In this document: positions 27,140 to 35,825 of the stretch, piece after piece | How the letters are laid out: every line of letters begins with the position of its first letter | Numbering within the stretch: position 1 is the stretch's first letter | Assembly: GCA_003134435.1 (NCBI GenBank) | Contig: PLBE01000134.1 | Coordinates: forward strand, 11,818-64,731 | From: Acidobacteriaceae bacterium | GTDB lineage: Bacteria > Acidobacteriota > Terriglobia > Terriglobales > Acidobacteriaceae | Length of the DNA stretch: 52,914 bases | Direction of reading: 5' to 3' | Translations under genes and position numbers: made by a program | Notes under the pieces: generated by a model | Seen by the model: the letters and a program-made list of their open reading frames with translations, nothing else | What the model was told of the DNA's origin: nothing | Database searches by the model: none

Positions 27140-30100
27140 CTACGGTGCCGGGTTCACCGTTACGGTGACTGTCTGGCCGGATGAGTTGCTGGCGAGGTGG
27201 TTGGTGTCTCCACTGTAGCTGGCAACGATGGTTCTTTGTCCGGTGGTAGTGAAGGTCAACGTGCAGTGGCCTAACCCGGTTCCGGGAGCGACATTTCCAG
27301 CACAGAACTCACCCGTGCTGGCCGTTAGAACGACCGCGCCGGTCGGCTTGTAGGACGACACGGAGAAGTCCAACGTGGCGTTGGCGGAGCCACCGGGGCT
27401 TAGCGTCACCGTGGAACTCGACGAAGTGATCGAGGTAGCGGTGGGCGCCTGGAGTACTTGCAGGGTCACTGAGCCCCTTGCCGTGCTGTAGTCGGTCGTA
27501 TCGGTGGGAGTGAAGGTCACGGAAAGAGTCCTGCTTCCCGCGTTCACAATAGCGCCGATTGCCGGCGAGTAGGTGAAGTTACCCGGGACGTTAGCTGTGG
27601 CATCCAGTTGAGTTGCGCTGAGCGCCTGTCCGTAGGTGATCGCCAGCGGCGTTGGCCATGTGATGGCCGGCGTCGCTTTGTTGACCGTAAGGTTCACGGT
27701 GGCCGTCGCCGTCGGGTAGTTGGGGCTGTTGGGAGTGAAAGTGACGGAAAGGGTTTGCTTTCCGGCGCCAAGCACGGTACCCGCTCCTGGCGTGTAGACA
27801 AAGGTCCCCGGCACGCTGGCCGTGGCATTCAACTGGACCCCACTGAGCGGGGTCCCGTAGGTGATTGGCGCGGGGGGCGCCCAGCTAAGCATCGAACCGT
27901 TGACTTGCAGGACAACGCTGGCACTCGCCGTGCTGTAGTCGGCGGTGTCGCTAGGAGTGAACATCGTGGTCAGCGTTTGGTTTCCCGCGGTCAACACGGT
28001 GCCGGCTGCCGGAGAGTAGCTGAAGCTGCCCGCTACGTTGGCAGTGGCATCGAGTTGAGTTGAACCGAGCGCCGTCCCAGCGGGGACGGGGGCCGGGGTC
28101 GGCCAGGTAATCACGGGCACCGCTTTTTCCGCAGTGGTTATGACCTTGGTAGAAGCGGCCTTGTAATTGTTATCCGCCGCCCAGGTTGCAGTGAAGATGC
28201 ACGAACCCGACCCCTTCAGAATCGTCACTGGATCTGGAGAAGACGATCCAGAGAGCGAGCAGGTGGCTGGGTCGGTCGCGGTGATGACCGCCGCTGTGCT
28301 GGCGTTGGTGGTTGCGATCAGGGTGAAGGTGCTGCCGAATGGTGCTTTGGCTGGCGCACCGGTGAGGCTTACGGTTGGCGTCGCGAGACCCGCGAGGGTA
28401 ATTTCGCTCACCGGTGGGGCTGCCAGGTAGTTAGCGCTGCCGGACTGGCTCAGCCTTACGTTGCACTCCCCGATGCCACTGTCCATGGTGTAAGTGGCCC
28501 CGGAGTTAGTGCAGGAACCGCCGTTCGAGTAGGTGATGGGCCCTCCCGGAGCACTGGCCACGACCGTGAACTGAGAGCCGTAAATAGCGCTCGACGGAGC
28601 TGGAGTGGTGACCGAGATGGTCTGGCTGGCCTTATTAACGGTCAAGTGGACCGAGCCTGTGGAGGGGGCATAGTCCACGTTGTCGGTCGGAGTGAAGCTG
28701 ACCGAGAGCGTCTGATTTCCAGCGTTGAGCAACGTGCCGGCTGGCGGGGTATAGACAAAGCTGCCAGGGACCGAGGCTGTGGCGTTCAACTGAGTTCCGC
28801 TGAGCAGCGTGCCATAGGTGATTGGCGCAGGGGTCGTCCACGAGACGGTGGTTGCCGCCTGATTGACTTGCAGAGCGACGCTGGCAATCGCGGTCGTGTA
28901 GTCGGTCGCGTCCGTGGGAGTGAAGGAGACGGAAAGCGTCTGACTGCCCGCGCCTAACACGGTGCCTGCTGCCGGCGAATAGAGGAAAGTGCCGGGGACG
29001 CTGGCGGTGGCGTTCAACTGGGTGGCGCTGAGCGCCGTGCCGTAGGTGATCGCGACGGGGCTCGACCAAGTGATGGTAGGCGTGGCCTGGTTGACTTGCA
29101 GGTACACTGTGCCGGTTGATGGGGCGTAGTTGCTGTTGGTCGGAGTGAAGGAGACGGAAAGCAACTGGCTGCCCGCGCCCAGCACTGTGCCTAGCGGTGG
29201 CGTGTAGACAAACGAGCCCGCCTGGCTCGCCGTGGCGTTCAGTTGTGTAGCGCTCAGCGCGGTCCCGTAGGTGATCGGAGCAGGCGTCGCCCAAGTAACA
29301 GTCGTGGCCTCCGGGTTGACGACGATGGTGTCTTGCACCGACGCGGCGGCGGAGTATTCGGTATTACCGGACTGGTCCGCTTGAACCACTACGGATCCAG
29401 CGCCAGTGATGGTCAGGACATTGCCCGAAAGCGTGGCCGGACCTGAGATCAAGGTGTAAGCGATGGGCCAGTTCGAGGTTGCAGTGGCTGCCAAAGTGAT
29501 GGGCGCGACACCGTAGGCGACCGGCCCAGGGTTAGTGAAGCTGATGGTCTGCGTTTGCCGCGCGGTGCCGTTCGGTTGAGGAATGTAAGCGACGCCGCGG
29601 AACACTTCTCCACTCGCCGAGGTCTGCAGGGTCACGAACTGTTCGTTGGCGGGCAGAGTGGTAGCGGCCAATGAGTCGGTGATGCCCACCAGAGAGGTGG
29701 GGTCAGGTTCGCCGCTGGAGACAGAGCTGTACTGCGCGGTGATGGCGTAGATGGTGACAGTGCCGTCACCATTGACCGCGCCCGTCATGTTGCGGAGTCC
29801 AGTGGGGAAGGTTTGAATCTGATTGCCGTTTTGATCGACGTAGCCGGCTGGGGACTGAGGTTGGTACAGGTTCAAACCAGCTTGAATCGTATAGTCCAGC
29901 GTCCAAGTGCCATTGACCAGGCTCCATTTTTCGAGACCGGCGAGGGGATCGGGGATCAGGTTTCCGTTCCCGTCGAGGTTTTGGTAGCCTTCGTCGGCCA
30001 CATAGAGGGTCGTGGGGTTGGCGAACCAGAAGCCGAACGGAGTGTACTGCGACACGATGTTCGAGTTGGTGGGATTGGTGGCTTGAGCGCTGAAGAGAGG

Positions 30101-31111
30101 AGTGATCACAGCGTTGGTGTCGGTTCCATTGGCCGAACAAGTCGGCAGGCTCGTGCCCACCTGGAATACACCGTCGTCACCGTTGCCGCCGCTGCCCTTC
30201 GATACATAGAGCTGCGGGTTGCCATTAACGTCGTTGTAAATTCCGATGCCGCGCCAGTTGTTATCCTTGATGTGTTTTTTTGCGGTTTCGTCGGGACGAT
30301 CCGTCGCGACATACGTCCCCAACTGATACGACTGGCTGCTGAGCGGGGTGCCGCAACGGACTCCGATGGTCAGGCCCGGGCCGGTGACCGTACCGTTATG
30401 GGCGGTGTATTCGGTCGAGTCGGAGTTGCCCGCCGTATAAAACTCAAGTCCGTCCACCGTAATGGCGGCGCGGGGATTGTCGCCGCTGTTGGCGTTGTCG
30501 ATGGGAGTGAGGCTGACCAGTCCGTTGTTTCCGATCAGCGCAACTTCGCGGTCGTAGAACGGGTAGGGCACGCCGGAGCCATTGGTATAGGTGTTGGGAA
30601 CAAGCTGGTAGTTGGGATTCGGCGAGTACGAGTTGGAGACATCATCAAGTTGATCTCCGCCTTCATACCCCATGTAAGTCAGATAATTGCCGCCCGGTGA
30701 GAACATCAGCGCGCCTTCCGACTTCGAGCTGAAGCTGGTTGTGATGTAGCTGCCCGGTTCGACCGTGGGATAAGCAGCGGGCGCTCCCGTCGAAGGCAGG
30801 GATAGCGATCCAGCCACCGGAGCCAATGGGACGGCGGAGAATTGATCGATGTAAATGCTGCCCTGGATGCCGGCGATATTGCAGATGTCGTTCAGAAGAT
30901 TGCATCCGGTCTGATCGTTGAAAATTTCGGGAAAACCGAAGGGGCTTACGTAATTGTTGCCAGCGTTGCCGTCGTATTGAACGCGGCTGACTTGAATGCT
31001 GCCGGGTGCCAGGGGGGTGGCGGATTGCGCAAAAGCGCTCCCGATTAAGCAAATGACGAGAAGTGTGAAGAGTGCAAAGCAGACGAGTGATCTGGAAATT
31101 GTCTTGGACAT
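27140..31111 (-). CDS. Giant secreted protein with tandem MBG-like Ig repeats
   Basis: 1323 residues. The signal peptide is about 1-28 (GSAFAQ). Residues ~30-590 form a domain I cannot name; it has repeated Gly/Asn/Tyr-rich segments that could be a beta-propeller. From about 600 it is a chain of Ig-like modules. Six close copies of a ~75-residue unit have the core ITYGT.LS.TQLNATA, then P.AGTVL.AG.QTLSV.FTP, as in MBG-type bacterial Ig domains. Two divergent modules with paired Cys sit in the middle, and a final Big_3_5-like module (TATSITSSSSTVTLSPGGSA) ends the protein. The ATG has GGAGG ten bases upstream. It probably acts at the cell surface as a rod-like adhesin or scaffold; that is inference. 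Next upstream is a secreted sedolisin on the same strand. Confidence 0.85.
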   Translation of the reverse strand: MSKTISRSLVCFALFTLLVICLIGSAFAQSATPLAPGSIQVSRVQYDGNAGNNYVSPFGFPEIFNDQTGCNLLNDICNIAGIQGSIYIDQFSAVPLAPVAGSLSLPSTGAPAAYPTVEPGSYITTSFSSKSEGALMFSPGGNYLTYMGYEGGDQLDDVSNSYSPNPNYQLVPNTYTNGSGVPYPFYDREVALIGNNGLVSLTPIDNANSGDNPRAAITVDGLEFYTAGNSDSTEYTAHNGTVTGPGLTIGVRCGTPLSSQSYQLGTYVATDRPDETAKKHIKDNNWRGIGIYNDVNGNPQLYVSKGSGGNGDDGVFQVGTSLPTCSANGTDTNAVITPLFSAQATNPTNSNIVSQYTPFGFWFANPTTLYVADEGYQNLDGNGNLIPDPLAGLEKWSLVNGTWTLDYTIQAGLNLYQPQSPAGYVDQNGNQIQTFPTGLRNMTGAVNGDGTVTIYAITAQYSSVSSGEPDPTSLVGITDSLAATTLPANEQFVTLQTSASGEVFRGVAYIPQPNGTARQTQTISFTNPGPVAYGVAPITLAATATSNWPIAYTLISGPATLSGNVLTITGAGSVVVQADQSGNTEYSAAASVQDTIVVNPEATTVTWATPAPITYGTALSATQLNATASQAGSFVYTPPLGTVLGAGSQLLSVSFTPTNSNYAPSTGTVYLQVNQATPTITWSSPVAITYGTALSATQLNATASVPGTFLYSPAAGTVLGAGSQTLSVSFTPTDATDYTTAIASVALQVNQAATTVSWTTPAPITYGTLLSGTQLNATASVPGSFVYTPPAGTLLNAGNQTLSVSFTPTDNVDYAPSTGSVHLTVNKASQTISVTTPAPSSAIYGSQFTVVASAPGGPITYSNGGSCTNSGATYTMDSGIGECNVRLSQSGSANYLAAPPVSEITLAGLATPTVSLTGAPAKAPFGSTFTLIATTNASTAAVITATDPATCSLSGSSSPDPVTILKGSGSCIFTATWAADNNYKAASTKVITTAEKAVPVITWPTPAPVPAGTALGSTQLDATANVAGSFSYSPAAGTVLTAGNQTLTTMFTPSDTADYSTASASVVLQVNGSMLSWAPPAPITYGTPLSGVQLNATASVPGTFVYTPGAGTVLGAGKQTLSVTFTPNSPNYPTATATVNLTVNKATPAITWPTPLAITYGQALSATQLDATANVPGNFTYSPAIGAIVNAGSRTLSVTFTPTDTTDYSTARGSVTLQVLQAPTATSITSSSSTVTLSPGGSANATLDFSVSSYKPTGAVVLTASTGEFCAGNVAPGTGLGHCTLTFTTTGQRTIVASYSGDTNHLASNSSGQTVTVTVNPAP
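27450..29310 (-). repeat. Tandem ~225-bp coding repeats (MBG-like modules)
   Basis: Six units of about 222-228 bp encode the ITYGT..LNATA..FTP modules: three adjacent at the upstream end (about 28630-29310), then two diverged modules, then three more (about 27450-28120). Neighbouring units share long identical stretches, for example GTGGCGTTCAACTG on the plus strand. Copy number could change by recombination or be miscounted in assembly. Confidence 0.75.
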
Positions 31112-31444
31112 AGTGGCGCTTCCTCCAACGGGGATCTAGTGATTGCTCAAGACGAACGGCCCCGATTATCGCTGACGGTCGTTGTTGGAAGATGAAGGGT
31201 TTGTTAAATTTCAGGCCGAAAACCGCGACGCAAGCCGGAAGTCGCAAAGTGTTTCACTTTGACGCCAATCGGCTGAGGAGTGCATAGAGGGAAAGAAGAT
31301 CAGAAGGTCAGGAAAAAAAGAGGATCCGAGAATTCAGGAGGAATCATAGAGGAGTAGATCATCAAAAAACGAATGCCGCTCGTGTCACTCTCATTCGCAA
31401 CGTACTTGAGTCGCAGGTTCGCCGCAATTCAAAATCCGAATCTC
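31112..31444. other. Intergenic region between the MBG-repeat and sedolisin genes
   Basis: 333 bp with no gene that I can support. It holds GGAGG, the ribosome binding site of the MBG-repeat gene, and a dyad CAAAGTG-TTT-CACTTTG at 31245-31261 that could be an operator for the downstream gene or the 3' hairpin of the sedolisin gene. The segment 31270-31440 is purine-rich and otherwise featureless. Confidence 0.5.
31245..31261. promoter_or_regulatory. Short dyad upstream of the MBG-repeat gene
   Basis: Perfect 7-bp inverted repeat CAAAGTG/CACTTTG with centre TTT, 134 bp upstream of the start at 31111 and about 184 bp past the sedolisin stop. Operator or weak hairpin; the sequence cannot decide. 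Confidence 0.35.
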
Positions 31445-32659
31445 TTACTTACCTACGTATGTACGCGGTGAGCCGACGCCGGCGCACAGATCCCAGCCGG
31501 CTTTGCAGTGGGAGTTGCCCTGAGTGATGTCGTTGAAATCGGCGCTGTATTCGGTCGGACTGGCCAACTCTCCGTAGATCCATGTGAGTTCGTCCACCGT
31601 CGATGGTTGCTTGTTGCCGGCGGCGTTCACGATACCGGCAAAGGTGGGCGAGGCCCAACTGGTGCCTCCGATGGAATACCAGCCGCCCTTCAGGTAGATG
31701 GGAGCGCAGCAGAAATCGGAAGCAACATCGGGATATCCCCGTTGGGTTCCGACGATACCGGCAATGCCGCTCTGGTAGCTTGGGATGGGCTCGTAGGGAC
31801 TCAGGTTTCCTCCGCCCCCTCCGTAGACCTCATTCACAAAGTTACCGTTGCCGTCGCGGTTGAAATGCGTGCCTCCGACCGAGACTACGTTGGGAGACGC
31901 GCCCGGATAAATGCTGACACCTATGCCTGAATCGCCGGATGCGGCAAAATAGACGACTCCTGGGGTGGTGAAGTACTTGTCCCAGTTTTTCTCCTGTTTC
32001 ACTTCGGGATCACCCCAGCTCATGCTGACCACGCCGCCACCGGCTTTGGCCACCAGGCTTGCCGCCAGCTTGACGGCTGCCCACGTCGGATCGGTATTGA
32101 CCTGTACGGATTCAACCAAAAAGAGTTTGGCTTGGGGTGCCATGGCGTGGGCCCATTCGATATCCAGAGCTTCCTCAACTTCCCAATCCCCATAGACTGG
32201 AGGTTTCTTGCCGCCCGCATACTCTACCGTAAAGTCGGCGGCGGGTATGCCGTAGTAACTGGAGAAGGCAGCGAGGTCGGCTGCGGCCGTCGGATAGTCT
32301 CCGGCATCCACGATGGCGATCGCCCCCCAGCCGCCGGTGGGCAAAGCGGTGCTGGTAGCGACCGGGCAACCGGCTGGTCCGATGACCAGTTGGTAGACAC
32401 AGGCCAGAGATCCCGGGGTTTCCACGCCGGGAGGCGGTCCGCTGGGGTCTGGAATGTCGGAGTCAACAAAGAAATAATTGGTGTGATGGCGCCCGGGCTG
32501 GGGAATGCTGGATTCCGGGTAGATGATTCTGCGCCCGTCGAGAACGGACTCGATTCGGGTCTGAGCGGAGGCGGGAGAAGAGGCGGCTCCGAGGAAAAGC
32601 GCTATCCCGATGACGCTGAGGCACTTGGCAACGGCTTGTACTGCAGGGGTAGGTTTCAT
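31445..32659 (-). CDS. Secreted S53 (sedolisin) serine-carboxyl peptidase, short form
   Basis: 404 residues from the ATG at 32659, which has AGGAG seven bases upstream. The frame is open 60 codons further, but that part is not protein-like. The signal peptide ends ASA (32). The S53 catalytic set is visible: Glu162 and Asp166 in EEALDIEWAHAMAP, the oxyanion-hole Asp243 in AASGDSG and Ser334 in GGTSWASP. The C-terminal calcium site is also present (FNDITQG, then AGWDLCAGVGSP). Between signal peptide and catalytic domain there are only ~75 residues, far less than the ~180-residue activation prodomain usual in this family. Sedolisins normally work at acidic pH outside the cell. It is adjacent to the MBG-repeat gene on the same strand. 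Confidence 0.88.
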   Translation of the reverse strand: MKPTPAVQAVAKCLSVIGIALFLGAASSPASAQTRIESVLDGRRIIYPESSIPQPGRHHTNYFFVDSDIPDPSGPPPGVETPGSLACVYQLVIGPAGCPVATSTALPTGGWGAIAIVDAGDYPTAAADLAAFSSYYGIPAADFTVEYAGGKKPPVYGDWEVEEALDIEWAHAMAPQAKLFLVESVQVNTDPTWAAVKLAASLVAKAGGGVVSMSWGDPEVKQEKNWDKYFTTPGVVYFAASGDSGIGVSIYPGASPNVVSVGGTHFNRDGNGNFVNEVYGGGGGNLSPYEPIPSYQSGIAGIVGTQRGYPDVASDFCCAPIYLKGGWYSIGGTSWASPTFAGIVNAAGNKQPSTVDELTWIYGELASPTEYSADFNDITQGNSHCKAGWDLCAGVGSPRTYVGK

Positions 32660-32815
32660 TTGCCGGCTCCTGAACTGGGTCGGTGGTTTTCCAATATTTT
32701 CCAATAAGAATGATGACGGTTGCAGGACGGAAATGCAACCCCGAAACGGGCGCTGGTAGCGGCATCCGGGGAACTTCCGAACACGCACTCGGCTGCTCAG
32801 GCAGCAGTGCCATTT

Positions 32816-32835
32816 CGCGGACAAGGGTGTCCGCG
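32816..32835. repeat. Dispersed palindromic repeat, copy 1
   Basis: CGCGGACA-AGGG-TGTCCGCG followed by CCAC. The same element, including the CCAC flank, occurs at 51138-51157. This copy lies about 33 bases past the stop of the cupin gene (minus strand). Confidence 0.75.
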
Positions 32836-32867
32836 CCACACCTGATCAGGAACGTTAGCGGATTGTT

Positions 32868-33404
32868 TTACTGCCGGGTCAATTTTTCAATGAGGGATCT
32901 GTATTGTGGATAGGCTTCTGCCAGTTCCTCCCGTTTGGCCAATTGAAAGTCCTCGAAGTCAAAGCCGGGCGCGACGGTGCAGCCCACGAGCGCGAAGGGC
33001 TGTCCATTGTTTATGTGCACCCGCACCTGCGATGCGAACCAGCAACCGGCCTTTACCGGGGCTTGCAGGAACTCTCCCGCATCGAGGTCGTTGCCTAGCT
33101 GGATACTGGAATAGCCGCCTTGGGGGCTGATGACATGGACTTCCAGCGGACTCCCGGCATAAAAATGCCAGAGTTCATCGGAGTGCAAACGGTGGAAAGC
33201 GGAAAAATCGTGGGCTTCGAGTAAGAAGTAGATTGCAGTCGAAGCGGCTCTGGGACCGTTGAATTGGTGGGGCAGGGATTCCTGGGCCAGCAACAGATCG
33301 GAGCGGTAGGTCTGGCGATAATAGCCACCTTCGGGGTGGGGTTCGAGCGCCAGCTTCTGAATCCAATAATTCGCTTTTCCGGTCACGTGGATTGGCCTGC
33401 TCAA
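32868..33404 (-). CDS. Cupin of the DUF985 family
   Basis: 178-residue cytosolic cupin of unknown reaction. LEPHPEGGYYRQTYRS near the N-terminus, TAIYFLL, FHRLHSDELWHFYAGSPL and GCTVAPGFDFEDF are the conserved DUF985 blocks; His and Glu in HRLHSDE are the likely metal ligands of a double-stranded beta-helix. The frame opens at a TTG (33404); a GTG at 33386 is an alternative, and neither has a convincing ribosome binding site. It is followed by a palindromic repeat. Neighbours suggest no pathway. Confidence 0.85.
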   Translation of the reverse strand: MSRPIHVTGKANYWIQKLALEPHPEGGYYRQTYRSDLLLAQESLPHQFNGPRAASTAIYFLLEAHDFSAFHRLHSDELWHFYAGSPLEVHVISPQGGYSSIQLGNDLDAGEFLQAPVKAGCWFASQVRVHINNGQPFALVGCTVAPGFDFEDFQLAKREELAEAYPQYRSLIEKLTRQ

Positions 33405-33469
33405 TTGGGTCAGCGAAGGTCAGATCTTTCATAACTCAGGAACTTCAGAGCTAGGTTCGCGCGACCACT

Positions 33470-33610
33470 TCAAAAGATATGGTAAACGAAGTGAGCAAAC
33501 AGAGCGGCCATCAGCAACAGTGCGAGGCCACAAACCCAGAAAAGAAAATGCTCGGTTAATTTCGGAGAATTGATTTCTTTCTTGTCCATGACGGAAGAAT
33601 ACTCTTCCAT
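33470..33610 (-). CDS. Very small single-pass membrane protein
   Basis: 46 codons from the ATG at 33610, or 39 from a second in-frame ATG at 33589. The product has a polar N-terminus (MDKKEINSPKLTEH) followed by one transmembrane helix (FLFWVCGLALLLMAALFAHFV) that runs almost to the C-terminus YHIF. Composition and a clean helix in an otherwise empty 240-bp gap argue that it is real, but no strong ribosome binding site is seen. Function unknown. It lies between the cupin and MBL genes on the same strand. Confidence 0.5.
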   Translation of the reverse strand: MEEYSSVMDKKEINSPKLTEHFLFWVCGLALLLMAALFAHFVYHIF

Positions 33611-33646
33611 GTCGGAGATCCGCATTCCAGATTATCGAATAACCCT

Positions 33647-34543
33647 TTAGAAAAATCGAGTGACGCCCTCTTCGAGCACAACCACTTTGTCTTTTACGCC
33701 GGCCTTCAGGGCTTCCCGTTCCAGCAATTGGAGAGGTTCTTCGATGGGCTCGTGCGAGAGGCGGAAGGTTCCGTAATGCATGGGGACCATCCAGCGAGAC
33801 TTGAGATCGAGAAAGGCTTGGGTGGCATCGGCGGGGCTGGTATGCACGTTGCGAAAGCTCTCGGGGTGATAGGCGCCGATGGGGAGGAGGGCGAGTTCGG
33901 GGGCAAGTCGGACACCGATTTCGCGAAAGCCGGCGAAATAAGCGGTGTCTCCAGCGTGGTAAACGGAATGTTTACCGCTGCGGAGCACGTAGCCGCCATA
34001 GCCGCGGTGGGAGTCTTTGATGATGCGCGCTCCCCAATGCCGCGAGGGAACGTGGGTGATATCGATGGAGCCGTGGCGATAGGAGTTCCACCACTCGAGT
34101 TCGACAATCTGTTCGAATCCCAGATCGGAAACCAGATCGAACAAATGATGGGGGACGATGAGCGTAGGCGCGGTTCCGGTCTGGCGTCGGGCTTGGCGCG
34201 CGATGGTACGCAGCGACTGGCGATGCAAATGATCGAAATGCGCGTGGGTGACGAGGACCAGATCCATGGGAGGAAGATCGCGCAGATTCAATCCCGGTTG
34301 GCGGAGACGCTTGAGAACGAACAGCCAGCGGGCGAAGTTAGGATCGATGATGACGTTCTGGCCTCCAATCTGGAGAAAGAAGGTGGAATGTCCGATGAAG
34401 GTGAGTCCGAGTTCGCCGTTGGCGGCGAGTTGCGGCTTGTGAGTGGTGCCAGTGCGAGGGGTGACAGCGGAATTCCTTACCAGGCGCGTAAACTGGCCAG
34501 CGCGCTTGCGCAACGCGGGGTTTTTAAATGAGGATTTCAGCAT
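33647..34543 (-). CDS. MBL-fold metallo-hydrolase (UlaG/NAPE-PLD-like)
   Basis: 298 residues from the ATG at 34543. The frame continues 15 codons to a TTG at 34588, which is less likely. The metallo-beta-lactamase signature is THAHFDHLH (HxHxDH), with further ligands in HAGDT and the final His in VPMHYGTF. GHSTFFLQIGG near residue 50 and DPNFA are typical of the UlaG/N-acyl-phosphatidylethanolamine phospholipase D branch, so a phosphodiester or lactone substrate is likely but unproven. There is no signal peptide. No ribosome binding site is obvious. Confidence 0.87.
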   Translation of the reverse strand: MLKSSFKNPALRKRAGQFTRLVRNSAVTPRTGTTHKPQLAANGELGLTFIGHSTFFLQIGGQNVIIDPNFARWLFVLKRLRQPGLNLRDLPPMDLVLVTHAHFDHLHRQSLRTIARQARRQTGTAPTLIVPHHLFDLVSDLGFEQIVELEWWNSYRHGSIDITHVPSRHWGARIIKDSHRGYGGYVLRSGKHSVYHAGDTAYFAGFREIGVRLAPELALLPIGAYHPESFRNVHTSPADATQAFLDLKSRWMVPMHYGTFRLSHEPIEEPLQLLEREALKAGVKDKVVVLEEGVTRFF

Positions 34544-34809
34544 GAATTCAACCAGTATTGTCCTAGCGTCGCGATTCGCGTGCGGCAAAGCACTCGCTTG
34601 ATTTATTATCGGCTTTGCTGACTTAAGTCTCTACTCTAATTAGATGCTCGGGAAGGTGCGAGCGGCGCAGTCAGGGGCGCTTTCTCCGTTGCCCGGCAAC
34701 GGGCTGTGGAGGGGGTGATTATGAGGAAGTTGGGGTAGCGACGAAAGTGTTGCGCCGCAGCGGGCCCGGACGAAACAAATTACAGTATTTTTTGGGAGGA
34801 TGAACGCTG

Positions 34810-35691
34810 ATGCGCGTCGCTTTCTTGGGCATGGGAATTATGGGACGGTCGATGGCCACGAATCTGGTCAAGGCCGGACACGAAGTTGCGGTGTGGAATC
34901 GGAGCGCGGGGAAGGACGTAGAGGGCGCACGCAGCGCAAGTTCTCCAGCGGATGCAGCGACGGGGGTGGAAGTGGTTTGGATGTGCCTCTCCGACACGAA
35001 GGCGGTGGAGAGCGTGCTTCTGGGGCCGGGCGGCGTGGATCGGGTGCTGTCCGCGGGCATGATCCTGGCGGATTCGAGCACGATTGCGCCCTCGGCAACG
35101 CTGCGGTTTGCTGAGCGCGTGAAGGCGCGCGGGGTTGATTATGTGGACGCCCCGATGACCGGGTCGAAGATCGCCGCCGAGGCGGGCAGCCTGATTTTCA
35201 TGGTGGGAGGCGACGAAGCGGTGCTGGCTCGACTGCAGCCGCTTTTTCAGGCGATGGGCAAACAGGTGTTCCACATGGGCGAGACCGGCAAAGGGCAGGC
35301 TACGAAACTGGTGATGAATCTGCAGATTGCGATGATTTATGAAGGCTTCGCGGAAGCGCTCACACTCGCTTCCAAACTGGGCGTGGACGTGGAAAAGCTG
35401 TTGCCCCTGATTCAGGCGTCGATGGTGCGCTCGGGAGTGGTGGATTACAAAGCGCCGTTCATTCTGAAGCGCGACTTCTCACCGAACTTTCCGTTGCGGC
35501 TGATGCTGAAAGATATTCGGCTGGCGCTAGACGCGGCCAAAGAATCGCGAGTGCGACTGCCGGGCTTGGAAGCGGTGGAAGAGGTGTATGACGTTGCGGC
35601 CGAGGAAGGGCAGGCGGATTTGGACTACGCGGCCACGCTGACATTGTTGGAGAAATGGGCGGCGGTGAAGGTGAAAGGCGCGGCATCCTAA
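34810..35691 (+). CDS. NAD(P)-dependent beta-hydroxyacid dehydrogenase
   Basis: 293-residue oxidoreductase of the 3-hydroxyisobutyrate dehydrogenase/tartronate semialdehyde reductase/GLYR1 family. The Rossmann loop is GMGIMG (7-12). The substrate-binding DAPMTGSKIAAEAGSL block lies at about 115-130, and the catalytic pair is Lys166 and Asn170 in GQATKLVMN. The all-helical C-terminal dimerisation domain is complete. GGGAGG nine bases before the ATG fixes the start. Which hydroxyacid or succinic/glyoxylic semialdehyde it uses cannot be told from sequence. A hairpin follows the gene. Confidence 0.9.
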   Translation: MRVAFLGMGIMGRSMATNLVKAGHEVAVWNRSAGKDVEGARSASSPADAATGVEVVWMCLSDTKAVESVLLGPGGVDRVLSAGMILADSSTIAPSATLRFAERVKARGVDYVDAPMTGSKIAAEAGSLIFMVGGDEAVLARLQPLFQAMGKQVFHMGETGKGQATKLVMNLQIAMIYEGFAEALTLASKLGVDVEKLLPLIQASMVRSGVVDYKAPFILKRDFSPNFPLRLMLKDIRLALDAAKESRVRLPGLEAVEEVYDVAAEEGQADLDYAATLTLLEKWAAVKVKGAAS

Positions 35692-35707
35692 AGTCAGTGA
35701 ACTGAAA

Positions 35708-35736
35708 AAGAACGCCTCAGTCACTGAGTCGTTCTT
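35708..35736 (+). terminator. Hairpin after the dehydrogenase gene
   Basis: AAGAACG-C-CTCAG, loop TCA, CTGAG-T-CGTTCTT: a 12-bp stem with one mismatch, 16 bases past the stop at 35691. The tail CGTTGCGG is not T-rich. Confidence 0.55.
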
Positions 35737-35825
35737 CGTTGCGGTCTTCATACAATTTCTCCGGCTTCAGTCGTTCTTACTGGGGTGGGCTGCGGAAAGG
35801 CCCCAGTTTCTTCAGCGAGGACGCG

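Noticed and set aside
27450-29310. CRISPR-like array
   Set aside because: Repeat units are ~225 bp and lie in one open reading frame encoding Ig-like modules; there are no short repeat-spacer units anywhere in the window.
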